Below are positions 50,057 through 58,633 of a stretch of DNA of 64,000 nt, in pieces. Where the stretch lies: assembly GCA_040218875.1 (NCBI GenBank), contig JAVJQP010000044.1. One strand, written 5' to 3'. The notes beneath the pieces are model-generated. The model worked only from the letters and a program-made list of their open reading frames with translations. It was not told the origin of the DNA and made no database searches. Position numbers and translations under genes: made by a program. The DNA is from Coleofasciculus sp937127375 (GTDB lineage: Bacteria > Cyanobacteriota > Cyanobacteriia > Cyanobacteriales > Coleofasciculaceae). The first letter of the stretch is position 1, and each line of letters opens with the position of its first letter.

Positions 50057-50549
50057 GATCCGAAATAAACGATTAATCCTGTTGATAATTATGGTTCTTC
50101 CGGACTTAGTGTGCTAAACTATCAGTTTTAAGAGTTCATAACGCTTACCAAATAAGGACTGTAGCGCCTAATAAGCGCGATAGCGAAGCGCTGCTGCTTG
50201 CAGCAGATCGCAAGCCTTACAAGCTGCACCACAATCTTCTTCGTTATGCTGTAAAATAACTTGGTATTTCATCCCTATTTTGGATTTGGTTCCATCAGTC
50301 TAATGTTGGACAGCGTTTGCGACAAGCTGACAACGCGATCGTAATCTTCGTCTCCCAATCCACTTGTCAAGGGGATGCTTTCATCCAGCAAGGTTTTGGT
50401 TGAAATAACCGAGAATCCCTTGTGCGATCGCGCTATGCAAGGCAATATGACAAGAGATCGGTTGAAACCCACGCTACATCAAGGTTGAGCGCGATTGTAC
50501 ATAAGTAGGGCGCGTCAAAAATCGCGCAAAGCCGCACAGTGAACCAGTT
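50057..50549. other. Intergenic region with C39-transporter remnant
   Basis: Holds a duplicated fragment of the lanthipeptide transporter start and its upstream DNA (50206-50362). A GCGCGATAGCGAAGCGC palindrome lies near 50177. No intact gene is present. Confidence 0.7.
50206..50362 (-). pseudogene. Fragment of a C39-peptidase ABC transporter start
   Basis: On the minus strand this gives MKYQVILQHNEEDCGAAC, nearly identical to the first residues of the transporter at 60743-62893, including the catalytic Cys. The upstream DNA (50276-50362) also matches 62894-62985 almost base for base. The copies part just at the stop codon of the vapC-type gene at 62982. Only ~20 codons remain here, so this is a remnant of a second locus or a partial duplication. 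Confidence 0.85.
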
Positions 50550-53207
50550 TCAATTTTTTTGCTGGGGGAACTTCAGGTTAAACAGCCGCATGGCGTTGAG
50601 AGTCACTAACAGAGAAGACCCCATATCCTCTAAAACCGCCATTGGCAGTCCAATTACCCCCAAGGTTCCCAGGAGAATAAACGTTCCGTTCAGAACTAAA
50701 GCAATGACAATACTTTGCTGAATCACTTTAAGTGTGCGGCGACTGAGTTGGATGGCATAAGCCAAGCGCCTTAGATCGTTGCTGACAAGCACTACATCAG
50801 CGGCTTCCAGCGCAACATCGATGTTGCCGACGGCAAAACTGATATCTGCCGCAGCCAGGGCGGGAGTATCGTTAATGCCATCCCCAACCATACCTACCGT
50901 TCCTTTGTGGCGAAGGTTGTAAATTGCCTCAAGTTTATCTTCAGGTAGTAACTCAGCTTGATAGTCATCCATGCCAACCTGTTGAGCAATCTCAGAAGCA
51001 ACGGGGATGCGATCGCCTGTCAGCATCACCAGTCGCTTTAAGCCAATTCGTTTCAACAATCGTACCGCTTCAATGGATTCCAAACGGAGTCCATCTGCTA
51101 AGGCGATCGCTCCAATTAAACCTTGTCGAGTTCCAACTAGCACGGGAGTATGCCCAAAAGATTCAATCTCAGCCACCCAGGATTCCGCTGCGGCTGACAG
51201 AGGAATGTCTTGCTCTGCAAATAACCGTCGATTGCCAACCCCATAAACGGACTGTCCAAACTTTGCCCAAATTCCCTTACCGGGGATGGCTGTAAAGGTT
51301 TCTGGAGTATCTAGTTCCATTCCCTTTGCTTTCGCTGCTGTCACAATCGCCTTTGCTAGGGGATGTTCCGATTGTTGTTCTAGGGAAGCCGCAATCAGCA
51401 GCACGGTGGACGCCTTCATTTCTCCTAGGTTATAGACCTGTTGTACGACAGGCATACCCTGAGTAATCGTGCCAGTTTTATCGAAGGCTAGGGTTGTCAG
51501 TCGTCCGGCTGTCTCTAGCGCATTTCCACCCTTGAATAAAACACCGTTTCGGGTTGCAGCCCCAATCGCACTCACCAGGGAAACGGGTGTAGCAATCACT
51601 AACGCACAAGGGCAGGAAATTACTAGCAATACCAGTGCCTTGTAGAACCACACGTTAAACGGTTGAGCCAACACTAACGGTGGAATAAGCGCAATCCCTG
51701 CTGCCACAGTAAGAACAATCGGCGTGTAAATGGCAGAAAAGCGATCGACCCACTGCTGGATGGGAGCGCGGCTTTCTTGGGCTTCCTCCACTAAATGAAT
51801 GATCCGGGAAACGGTTGTGTCTTTGGCGCTATGAGTTACCTGAACCTCCAAAAAGCCAGTCTGGTTCAGCGTACCTGCAAAAATGCGATCGCCTTTTTCT
51901 TTGTCTTCTGGGACAGATTCTCCCGTAATCGGAGACTGGTCAACAGCACTCATGCCAGACACCACTATGCCATCCAGGGCAATGCGTTGTCCTGGTCGGA
52001 TTGTCAGCATCTCGCCAACTTGAATCTCTTCAACAGGAACTGAAACCTCTTGCCCATTCCGCTTAAGTGTTGCAGTTGGTGGAGTCAAGTCCATCAAGTC
52101 GCGAATGGCATTGCGGGTGCGACCGAGAGTGAAAGTCTGTAACGTTGTCCCCAAGGCAAACAAGAACATAACCAATGCGCCTTGGAACCAAAAATTCAAA
52201 ATAGCCGCTCCAATCGCCGCAAGCGTCATCAGCAAGTTCATATCTGCTCGACGCAGTTTCAAGGCAATCCATGCAGCTCGTGCAACTGGCAGGAACGCAA
52301 CGAGCAAGCTAACGATATAGAAGCCTTGGGCAATCCAACTGAGGGATAACAATCCTTCGGCAATCAATCCCAGTACTAAGCCAATACCACTGAAAAGAAC
52401 AGTCTGTCCCCGTCGCGTCAACAGCCAGAATTGCCAACCTGTCAAGTCAGACTTGGGCGAATGCTGGCTAGGTGTCGGCTGACTCTGGGACACAGCATCA
52501 GAGCCAGTGTCACCAAGGTTCGTGATTGTCACGTCCTCGACTGTATAGCCTAAAGCGGTGACTCGATCTCCAATCACCGTCTCGCTGACCTGAATCGGGT
52601 CATAGGACACCTCTAACCGCCCAGTGGCAAAACTGACCGAAACTTGATGAATTCCTGCCGTCTTCTGTAGGCTAGCTTCAATGGTTTTAGCGCAACTGCC
52701 ACAATCCATTCCACCAACATTGGCAATAAGTTTTTTAGCCGGGGTCTTTTCCTGCGCCTGCTCAACGGTATAGCCTAGGTCAGTCACACGCTTGATGATG
52801 TCGGCTTCACGGACGTGGTGGGGGTGATAAGATACGTTCAATCGTTCCGATGCAAAGCTGACGGATATCTCAGTGACTCCAGCCAACTGCTTTACACTCG
52901 CTTCAATCGTCTTGGCACATCCCCCACAATCCATTCCACTGACCTGTGCTTGCAGCGTTTTGGTGGGATTGGCTGGAGCGATATCAAGGGTGTAACCCAT
53001 TTCCGTGATGCGATCGCGAATCACCCTTGCCTCGACTTGGGATGGGTGATAAGAGACGGTAAGCTTGCCACTGGCAAAATTGACACAAGCCTTGTCTACA
53101 CCCGGTAGAAGCACTAGATTTGCCTGAATGGTTTTGGCACAGCTAGGGCAGTCCATCCCATCAACTATTGCTTGTAAGGTACTGTTCGAGGGGGTTGTTG
53201 GGTTCAT
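50550..53207 (-). CDS. P1B-type heavy-metal exporter with three HMA domains
   Basis: An 885-residue ATPase. Three N-terminal metal-binding domains each have GMDCxxCAKTI (near residues 18, 90 and 165). Membrane helices follow, then the phosphatase TGES, the intramembrane SCPCALVIATP metal site, DKTGTIT with the phosphorylated Asp, SEHPLAKAI, and MVGDGINDTPAL. This is the P1B-2 (ZntA/CadA, cyanobacterial AztA/ZiaA) pattern exporting Zn, Cd or Pb. GMDC-rich HMA domains and the CmtR-like regulator next door fit Cd/Pb/Zn better than Cu. The ATG at 53207 is used; upstream extension runs toward the operators. Divergent from the repressor gene at 53386. Confidence 0.92.
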   Translation of the reverse strand: MNPTTPSNSTLQAIVDGMDCPSCAKTIQANLVLLPGVDKACVNFASGKLTVSYHPSQVEARVIRDRITEMGYTLDIAPANPTKTLQAQVSGMDCGGCAKTIEASVKQLAGVTEISVSFASERLNVSYHPHHVREADIIKRVTDLGYTVEQAQEKTPAKKLIANVGGMDCGSCAKTIEASLQKTAGIHQVSVSFATGRLEVSYDPIQVSETVIGDRVTALGYTVEDVTITNLGDTGSDAVSQSQPTPSQHSPKSDLTGWQFWLLTRRGQTVLFSGIGLVLGLIAEGLLSLSWIAQGFYIVSLLVAFLPVARAAWIALKLRRADMNLLMTLAAIGAAILNFWFQGALVMFLFALGTTLQTFTLGRTRNAIRDLMDLTPPTATLKRNGQEVSVPVEEIQVGEMLTIRPGQRIALDGIVVSGMSAVDQSPITGESVPEDKEKGDRIFAGTLNQTGFLEVQVTHSAKDTTVSRIIHLVEEAQESRAPIQQWVDRFSAIYTPIVLTVAAGIALIPPLVLAQPFNVWFYKALVLLVISCPCALVIATPVSLVSAIGAATRNGVLFKGGNALETAGRLTTLAFDKTGTITQGMPVVQQVYNLGEMKASTVLLIAASLEQQSEHPLAKAIVTAAKAKGMELDTPETFTAIPGKGIWAKFGQSVYGVGNRRLFAEQDIPLSAAAESWVAEIESFGHTPVLVGTRQGLIGAIALADGLRLESIEAVRLLKRIGLKRLVMLTGDRIPVASEIAQQVGMDDYQAELLPEDKLEAIYNLRHKGTVGMVGDGINDTPALAAADISFAVGNIDVALEAADVVLVSNDLRRLAYAIQLSRRTLKVIQQSIVIALVLNGTFILLGTLGVIGLPMAVLEDMGSSLLVTLNAMRLFNLKFPQQKN

Positions 53208-53292
53208 GAGACAATTGACTATTGAGCAAAGACACGCGACCTGGATTATCGACAGCCGGGTAATTCGATACAACTCGACCTATCCGGTTCTC

Positions 53293-53312
53293 ATATCAGT
53301 GACAACTGATAT
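53293..53312. promoter_or_regulatory. SmtB/ArsR-type operator 1
   Basis: A perfect inverted repeat, ATATCAGT-GACA-ACTGATAT, in the divergent promoter region between the exporter and the repressor gene. A second, nearly identical copy is at 53336-53355, with a centre-to-centre distance of 43 bases. Confidence 0.8.
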
Positions 53313-53335
53313 GTCTTAGTTAAAGCTATCATTAA

Positions 53336-53355
53336 ATATCAGTAACAACTGATAT
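53336..53355. promoter_or_regulatory. SmtB/ArsR-type operator 2
   Basis: ATATCAGT-AACA-ACTGATAT, differing from operator 1 only in the 4-base spacer. It ends ~30 bases before the repressor's ATG, so binding here should repress the repressor gene itself. Confidence 0.8.
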
Positions 53356-53385
53356 GTCAAGCCACAAGCCTGTTACCCCCTATCA

Positions 53386-53712
53386 ATGATTGCCAAAACT
53401 CAAGCTACCGATCTGAAGGTCAAACTGTTTCGGGGATTTTCTGACTCCTCGCGTTTGTCTATCCTCAATGTTTTGCGAGATGAACCCAAGAAGGTCAACG
53501 AAATTGTTGAAGCAACAGGACTCACCCAGTCTAATGTTTCCAATCATCTGAGTTGTCTACGCTGTTGCGACTTGGTTGTCCGTCAACAGCAGGGTCGTTT
53601 CGTGTACTACCAACTCAGCGATGCCCGAATCGCCAAACTTCTCGACCTAGCTGATGAATTACTGGCTGATGTGGCTCTTGGCGTAGACTCTTGCACTCGC
53701 TTTAAAAGTTAA
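53386..53712 (+). CDS. ArsR/SmtB-family metal-sensing repressor, CmtR-like
   Basis: A 108-residue winged-helix protein. The recognition helix and following segment TQSNVSNHLSCLRCCDLVVRQQQGRFVYY closely resembles mycobacterial CmtR. The metal-ligand Cys are at comparable positions (Cys57 and Cys61), with an extra Cys60 and a C-terminal Cys103 (VDSC). In CmtR such Cys bind Cd/Pb and release DNA. Two perfect operators lie upstream, shared with the divergent exporter. Expected role: derepress the exporter when Cd, Pb or perhaps Zn is in excess. The metal preference is inference. Confidence 0.88.
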   Translation: MIAKTQATDLKVKLFRGFSDSSRLSILNVLRDEPKKVNEIVEATGLTQSNVSNHLSCLRCCDLVVRQQQGRFVYYQLSDARIAKLLDLADELLADVALGVDSCTRFKS

Positions 53713-53799
53713 GGGTTTTCCGTACTTAGGTATTCCCTGTTAAGCAGTTCCCTGCTCCCTTTGGCTTTTATGAAAACAAGCAAGCCACCTCACTATCTA

Positions 53800-54243
53800 T
53801 CACTCACTCAATTCTTTGTTAATTAAAGCACGAATTTGTTGAATAAATTCGCTCGGTGTTTGAATCAGTAAGCCACTTTGAGCCGATACTTCTGGTGTGA
53901 AATTTTTCGTGTTTAGTGTCAGCAAACGATTGACCTGACCGACTACCGCAGCAGCTAAGATGGGAGCATCTTTAGGTTCGATAATTGCTACCCATTGCTC
54001 TATCTCTGTAGTAGAAGGATTGGGTAGAATTTCAGGAGCGATAGTAGAGATAATTTGCCTAAAAACGGGAAGAGCTTTTGGCAGTTTTTTCATCAGGTTG
54101 CGCTCGCACTCGTCTACAACCTGCTCTGAAATTACAACCTTGAACAATCCAATCTCTGCCATTACAATCACGGCATGGCTAGCACCACTGGCAGAACCGC
54201 AAGCTGCAATCAATGCACTTGAATCAAGAAATACTCTAATCAC
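53800..54243 (-). CDS. PIN-domain toxin
   Basis: A 147-residue protein starting RVFLDSSALIAAC with the first acidic residue of the PIN nuclease site. It continues through VVDECERNL (acidic pair) and EPKDAPILAAAVVGQVNRLLTLNTKNF, typical of VapC-like RNases. It overlaps the upstream AbrB-type antitoxin gene by eight bases. Expected role: toxin of a type II toxin-antitoxin pair, cleaving RNA with Mg. Confidence 0.83.
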   Translation of the reverse strand: MIRVFLDSSALIAACGSASGASHAVIVMAEIGLFKVVISEQVVDECERNLMKKLPKALPVFRQIISTIAPEILPNPSTTEIEQWVAIIEPKDAPILAAAVVGQVNRLLTLNTKNFTPEVSAQSGLLIQTPSEFIQQIRALINKELSE

Positions 54244-54541
54244 GGTGCTGAGATTCTTCCCAAATGGTTTGCCTCTCTTCCTGTAACCCTTCTAATAAGT
54301 CTCCTAAACTAACCTGGCTGGTATTCATTAGGGAGACAAAGCAATCGGCAAGAGAACTAACTTGAGGCTGTCTAGGAACAAGTAAAACCAACTCCCCAAT
54401 TTGCAGCAAAAGTAACGAATTTTCTGGACTCACCTGTAAGCTATCCAAAACCTCTTGTGGAAGTGTTACTTGACCTGCTTCAGCAATTGACAAAGGAAAT
54501 GTCTTAATCGTAAGTTCTTGGTCTTTTGATAGATTACTCAT
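54236..54541 (-). CDS. AbrB/MazE-type antitoxin
   Basis: A 101-residue protein. SIAEAGQVTLPQEVLDSLQVSPENSLLLLQIGELVLLVPR is a SpoVT-AbrB swapped-hairpin DNA-binding domain; a longer C-terminal helix should bind the PIN toxin. The ATG at 54541 (MSNLSKDQE) is chosen; an extension to 54637 is open but lacks similarity. It overlaps the toxin gene, so translation is coupled. Confidence 0.8.
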   Translation of the reverse strand: MSNLSKDQELTIKTFPLSIAEAGQVTLPQEVLDSLQVSPENSLLLLQIGELVLLVPRQPQVSSLADCFVSLMNTSQVSLGDLLEGLQEERQTIWEESQHRD

Positions 54542-54792
54542 CGTTCTAGCCGATAGTTTGGATAATAAGCTTGTCGGTTCTCTAAATCGGCGACGGTAAG
54601 TGACATACTGCCTCCAACCGATATTCGCGTTCTGCATCTATTGTGCCATCGCCACCCACTACTCTGTCCATGTTTGTTGCCGATGAGGGCTGCCCAGGAA
54701 GCCTGTAATGACAGTTACAGGTAGTTTTTGGGGGAAGCTATCGGTGTCTATCATAAATCAACTAAAACCTAACAAATTAAACGGGAAAGACT

Positions 54793-55638
54793 CTACTGAA
54801 ACAATCGGGTTTCCGTTTGGCGGTATCGCCGGAGAAAATTGATGCCCAAACTGGCAAGATACGCGATCGCGGCGCACAGCACAATCGTGGCACCAGAGGT
54901 AAAATTGAGGACGTAGGAAAGCCACAATCCGACTGTGGTAAAGATCATACACAGCAGACTAGCCAGTAGCATCATTTTCTTCAAGTCCTTGACATACAGA
55001 TTCGCGATCGCGGCGGGCATAGACAGCAGGGCAATCAGTAAAATTACGCCCACCACCTGCATCAGCATCACCACCGTCAGCGCAATAATTCCCATCAGCA
55101 TCAGGTAAAGCCCATTCACGGGTACATTCCGCACTGTGGCAAAGGTTTCGTCAAAGGAGATCGCCAATAACTCTTTGTAAAACAGCACGACCAAAATGAC
55201 GATCATTATATTTAGCGCCAGCATAATCCAGAGATCGCGTCTAGGAACAGAGAGAATACTACCAAATAAATAACTCCTTAGATTTGCCGTATAGCCCGGT
55301 GTCAAATCAACAAAAATTATCCCAATTGCCATACCAATTGCCCATAACATACCAATGACAGTATCTTGTCGCAACTGAGTTTTACGCTGCACCCAGCCCA
55401 TTGTCAACGCCGCCATCAGACTGAAGGCGCTTGCCCCTAGCACTGGATTAAATCCCAAGAAAAATCCCATACCCACACCCCCATAGGCGGCGTGGGCAAT
55501 GCCTCCAGCGATAAACACAATCCGATTGACTACTACAAAGCTGCCAATAATGCCACTGGCAATGCTAATCAACAGCCCCGCTAATAGGGCATTTTGCATA
55601 AATTCTTGCTGTATAACTTCCAGCATAAGCGAAATCAA
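54793..55638 (-). CDS. znuB: Zinc/manganese ABC transporter permease (ZnuB-like), system 2
   Basis: A 281-residue ABC-3 family permease with about eight helices (GLLISIASGIIGSFVVVNRIVFIAGGIAHAAYGGVGMGFF). It differs clearly from the system 1 permease, so this is not a recent tandem copy. The order znuA-znuC-znuB on the minus strand is compact (56633-57676, 55676-56554, this gene). MLEVIQQEF at residue 5 is an alternative start. Confidence 0.9.
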   Translation of the reverse strand: MISLMLEVIQQEFMQNALLAGLLISIASGIIGSFVVVNRIVFIAGGIAHAAYGGVGMGFFLGFNPVLGASAFSLMAALTMGWVQRKTQLRQDTVIGMLWAIGMAIGIIFVDLTPGYTANLRSYLFGSILSVPRRDLWIMLALNIMIVILVVLFYKELLAISFDETFATVRNVPVNGLYLMLMGIIALTVVMLMQVVGVILLIALLSMPAAIANLYVKDLKKMMLLASLLCMIFTTVGLWLSYVLNFTSGATIVLCAAIAYLASLGINFLRRYRQTETRLFQ

Positions 55639-55675
55639 AATTATTTCCTTGGGTCTCGGCTATTCAGGTTTTGAG

Positions 55676-56554
55676 TTAGGTCGATTTTGACGGATGCGCG
55701 GCTAACTTTCGCGGCACAAACCGATTGTGAATCACCGGTTCTACTGATTCTCCGTAGGTCTGCTCTAGCATTTCATTCGTCACCTGACTATCACCGTGGT
55801 AATACAGCCGTTGGTTCAAACAGCCGATTGTTTTAACGTAAGAGGATACCATGCCAATATCGTGAGAAATCATCAAAATTGTCACACATTCATTCAGTTG
55901 CCGCAGCAATTCATAGATGGCTGTAGAGGTTTTACTGTCTAGACTGGTAGTGGGTTCATCAAGCAGTAGAATCTGGGGTTCTGTTGCTAACGCCCGAGCA
56001 ATATAGACTCGTTGGCACTCCCCACCAGAAAGCTCACTCACCGGGCGATCTTTTAAATCTAGCAAGTCTACCTGTTGTAATGCCTGTTCTACCTTCTCAT
56101 CATCCTTACGATTAAAATGTCTCAATAAACGACCTTTGCCCAAACGTCCCATCCGCACAACATCCCAAACATTAATGGGGAAACTGCGGTCAAATGTCAT
56201 CACCTGTGGAACATAGCCGATATAACGACGACCTTGCTGAATCGAACGTCCGAGAATTCTCACCCGTCCCTGTTGAGGTGACAATAATCCTAATAGTACC
56301 TTGAATAGGGTAGTCTTACCGCCTCCATTTGAACCAATGATACCGATATAGTCCAATTTATTGACCGAAAGATTGATATCGTGCAAAATCGGTTCTTTAC
56401 CGTATCCTGCCCAAAGGTTTTCGATCGTAATCACGACTTCAGACGTAGTTGAGTGTTCCACAGTGATACCCGTTTTCTCTTTATAATCAAGCAACAAATA
56501 CACCCTTTTGCTATCGCCCGTATGGGTCAGACATGGCGCAACATCAGGAAACAT
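55676..56554 (-). CDS. znuC: Zinc/manganese ABC transporter ATPase (ZnuC-like), system 2
   Basis: A 292-residue ABC ATPase: Walker A IIGSNGGGKTTLFK, YVPQVMTFDRSFPINVWDVV (Q-loop and the FP segment typical of cluster-9 ATPases), signature ELSGGECQRV and Walker B ILLLDEPTTSLD. The first ~40 residues before TIENLWAGYG have no counterpart in the family, so translation may start later. It is flanked by its binding-protein and permease genes. Confidence 0.9.
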   Translation of the reverse strand: MFPDVAPCLTHTGDSKRVYLLLDYKEKTGITVEHSTTSEVVITIENLWAGYGKEPILHDINLSVNKLDYIGIIGSNGGGKTTLFKVLLGLLSPQQGRVRILGRSIQQGRRYIGYVPQVMTFDRSFPINVWDVVRMGRLGKGRLLRHFNRKDDEKVEQALQQVDLLDLKDRPVSELSGGECQRVYIARALATEPQILLLDEPTTSLDSKTSTAIYELLRQLNECVTILMISHDIGMVSSYVKTIGCLNQRLYYHGDSQVTNEMLEQTYGESVEPVIHNRFVPRKLAAHPSKST

Positions 56555-56632
56555 TGGTATGATGAAATTAGTAATCGATAGGGGTAAACAAAATTGGTGT
56601 TATTTGATGCTAAAAAAGCCAATAATGAGCGA

Positions 56633-57676
56633 CTATTTGCTAATCACAGCGACAAGGTGAGGGGTGACAACTAAAAGGGCGGTTGGATCACCCATAATAT
56701 CTTTAAATGTGTTAGAGACTTTGCTCATATTGCTCATCCAGTCTTCAGCCAGTGGATCGAGTAAAATCACCTCTCCACCAATTTCATTGGCAATTGTTGT
56801 AGCGTCCCTAGTGCTAAATTGAGGTTGAGCAAAAATGACTTGAATATTGTCTGCTTTAGCTTTAGAAACCAGCTTGGACATTTCTGCCGCACTGGGTTCA
56901 TTGCCACCGACTTCAATAGGAACCATTTCCAAATTGTAGGCACGAGCAAAGTAGCCCCAAGCCGGATGGAAGACCATAAAAGTTCGATTCTCAACTCCAG
57001 AAAGGGTTTGCTTAATGTCTTGATCCAGTTGCTCTAGGTCAGCAATGAAGGCATTTAGGTTCTCTTGATAAATCGGTTGACGGCTGGGGTCAAGTTCGAC
57101 AAGAGCTGCATAAATGGTTTGTGCTTGTTCTTTAACCAGGGGGGGTGATAGCCAAATATGGGGATCGGGATTGGCTACGGTTTCGGTTTGAGAACTAGCC
57201 TCCTGATCATGCTGATGTTCGTCGGCGTCACTGTGGTGATGGTGTTCTTCACCGGGATGGGAATGTTCCGCCGCCATAGGCATTCGGTTAACTCCTTCGG
57301 TCAAATCCACAACTTTCATCTCCGGATTCCCAGAACGAATGCGCTCCCACCAGGCATTCTCAAAAGGAACCTGGATGCGGGCATACGCCTCTGCATCCGC
57401 TAAATTTTGTAGCTGTTGGGGTTTGGGTTCATAGGTGGCTGGACTCGCACCAGGCGGTAACATTACGGTGACATTGACATATTCACCACCAATCCGTTCG
57501 ACAAAATATTTTTGCGGTGGAATACTCACAACCACGTCAAGCTGGTTCTCTGAGATGTTAGAGTCAGAAGATTGAGCCGATTCGGTTGTTTCATTCGTTT
57601 GAGTTTGTCCACAACCGACTAAAGACACGATTCCTAAAGCCAGGATTGTGGTAACTAGACGGCGATAATTTGGCAT
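56633..57676 (-). CDS. znuA: Zinc ABC transporter substrate-binding protein (ZnuA-like), system 2
   Basis: A 347-residue protein with a lipoprotein signal (ILALGIVSLVGC) and the cluster-9 binding fold (VMLPPGASPATYEPKPQQL, NPDPHIWLSPPLV, TFMVFHPAWGYFARAYNLE). It has a His/Glu-rich loop (HSHPGEEHHHHSDADEHQHD, ~137-157). This loop marks zinc specificity in ZnuA. GGAGACTAACCCATG supplies the ribosome-binding site. A Zur/Fur-type box (57733-57756) lies 57 bases upstream. It is the first gene of a znuACB operon. Confidence 0.92.
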   Translation of the reverse strand: MPNYRRLVTTILALGIVSLVGCGQTQTNETTESAQSSDSNISENQLDVVVSIPPQKYFVERIGGEYVNVTVMLPPGASPATYEPKPQQLQNLADAEAYARIQVPFENAWWERIRSGNPEMKVVDLTEGVNRMPMAAEHSHPGEEHHHHSDADEHQHDQEASSQTETVANPDPHIWLSPPLVKEQAQTIYAALVELDPSRQPIYQENLNAFIADLEQLDQDIKQTLSGVENRTFMVFHPAWGYFARAYNLEMVPIEVGGNEPSAAEMSKLVSKAKADNIQVIFAQPQFSTRDATTIANEIGGEVILLDPLAEDWMSNMSKVSNTFKDIMGDPTALLVVTPHLVAVISK

Positions 57677-57732
57677 GGGTTAGTCTCCTTTGCTGGATTG
57701 ATAGCAGGTTTGACTTTGGCAACGCTCATTTT

Positions 57733-57756
57733 TGATAATGATAATCATTATAATCA
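57733..57756. promoter_or_regulatory. Zur/Fur-type box before znuACB system 2
   Basis: TGATAATGATAATCATTA continued by TAATCA. It contains overlapping copies of TGATAAT/ATTATNA half-sites and is also close to the classical Fur box. The zinc-import genes behind it favour Zur. Confidence 0.7.
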
Positions 57757-58119
57757 CAGATGACAATTTTGTCGTCGGTAAAAAATCGATTTGAGTCAGT
57801 TGCCACCGTCCAAATGAACAGCAGGGGACTCAAGTCTGGCGGGTAATGTGTGCGATCGCATTGCTTCGTCCCAATTCTGAGGCGGCGCGAGGTGTTGAGG
57901 GGAAACCGTCTCAGGGTCATCAAAGTGTTAGCGCCAGTCTCTGTGAGATGATTAGGGTGGCGGATGAGGAAGAACTGGAAGCCGCTATGCTGCTTTCTTG
58001 TCCGTCGTATGGAGAGGGCGTCAAACAGAGGTTGAACGGGTTAAATCGACTCTTTGACTCCCGAACAGTGGGTTACATCTGAATTAAAATGACTGGAAAG
58101 TAGGAGGACAAGCAAGCCG
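57757..58119. other. Region without a credible gene
   Basis: A 78-codon frame on the plus strand (57846-58082) contains CEMIRVADEEELEAAMLLSCPSYGEGVKQRL. It lacks a ribosome-binding site and recognisable family similarity. It may be a decayed gene. Nothing else stands out. Confidence 0.45.
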
Positions 58120-58365
58120 ATGAGTTTAGTTATTTCTGATGAAATTATTAGGGCAAGTGGATTATCTGAACCTGATTTCCTCTTAGAAATTGTTCTGTTG
58201 CTATTTAAGCAGAAAAAAATCAGTCTGGCTAAGGCAAGTCATTTGTTAGGGATACCCCGAATTCGGTTTCAGCACGAATTAGCGTCTCGTCAGATTCCGA
58301 TTCACTATGATGTGGAGGATTTTGAGACAGATTTAAGCAATTTACGGGCAGCCGGACGATTGTGA
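58120..58365 (+). CDS. UPF0175 family antitoxin-like protein
   Basis: An 81-residue protein: SLVISDEIIRASGLSEPDFLLEIVLLLFKQKKISLAKASHLLGIPRIRFQHELASRQIPIHYDVEDFETDL matches UPF0175. These helical DNA-binding proteins usually precede DUF3368 PIN-like toxins. Here a truncated DUF3368 frame overlaps its stop. GGAGGACAAGC precedes the ATG. Confidence 0.85.
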   Translation: MSLVISDEIIRASGLSEPDFLLEIVLLLFKQKKISLAKASHLLGIPRIRFQHELASRQIPIHYDVEDFETDLSNLRAAGRL

Positions 58366-58472
58366 TTGTTATTAGTGATACGTCTCCTATTACTAATCTG
58401 GCGGCTGTCGGACATTTGTCTTTATTGCAGCAACTCTATGGGGATATCATTATTCCTGTTCTTCATTTATAG
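58362..58472 (+). pseudogene. Truncated DUF3368 toxin fragment
   Basis: A GTG start overlapping the UPF0175 stop opens 36 codons, VIVISDTSPITNLAAVGHLS and LLQQLYGDIIIPVLHL, then TAG. SDTSPITNLAAVG is the beginning of DUF3368 PIN-like proteins, which normally are ~150 residues. The rest is missing, so the toxin is dead and the antitoxin-like gene is orphaned. Confidence 0.8.
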
Positions 58473-58633
58473 AGTTCATCTCTCTTTTAAATAGTCACAG
58501 GTAACTGGCTAATTATCTCAAGGTATCAATCCTCAGTAAAGTGAGTATTTATGCTTAGTGTTCTCGGAGACCAACCTGTAACCTATCGTGCTACATATTG
58601 AAGTGCGGACTGTGGGTTATAGGGCGGTGAGTG

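Noticed and set aside
36455..57756. Assigning the AT-rich boxes to Fur
   Set aside because: The classical Fur box is similar, but all clear targets here are zinc-type genes and two sites match the Anabaena Zur box exactly. Fur is kept as an alternative, not a call.
57846..58082. 78-codon plus-strand frame
   Set aside because: No ribosome-binding site or family similarity, and the first half looks like random translation; at most a decayed gene.
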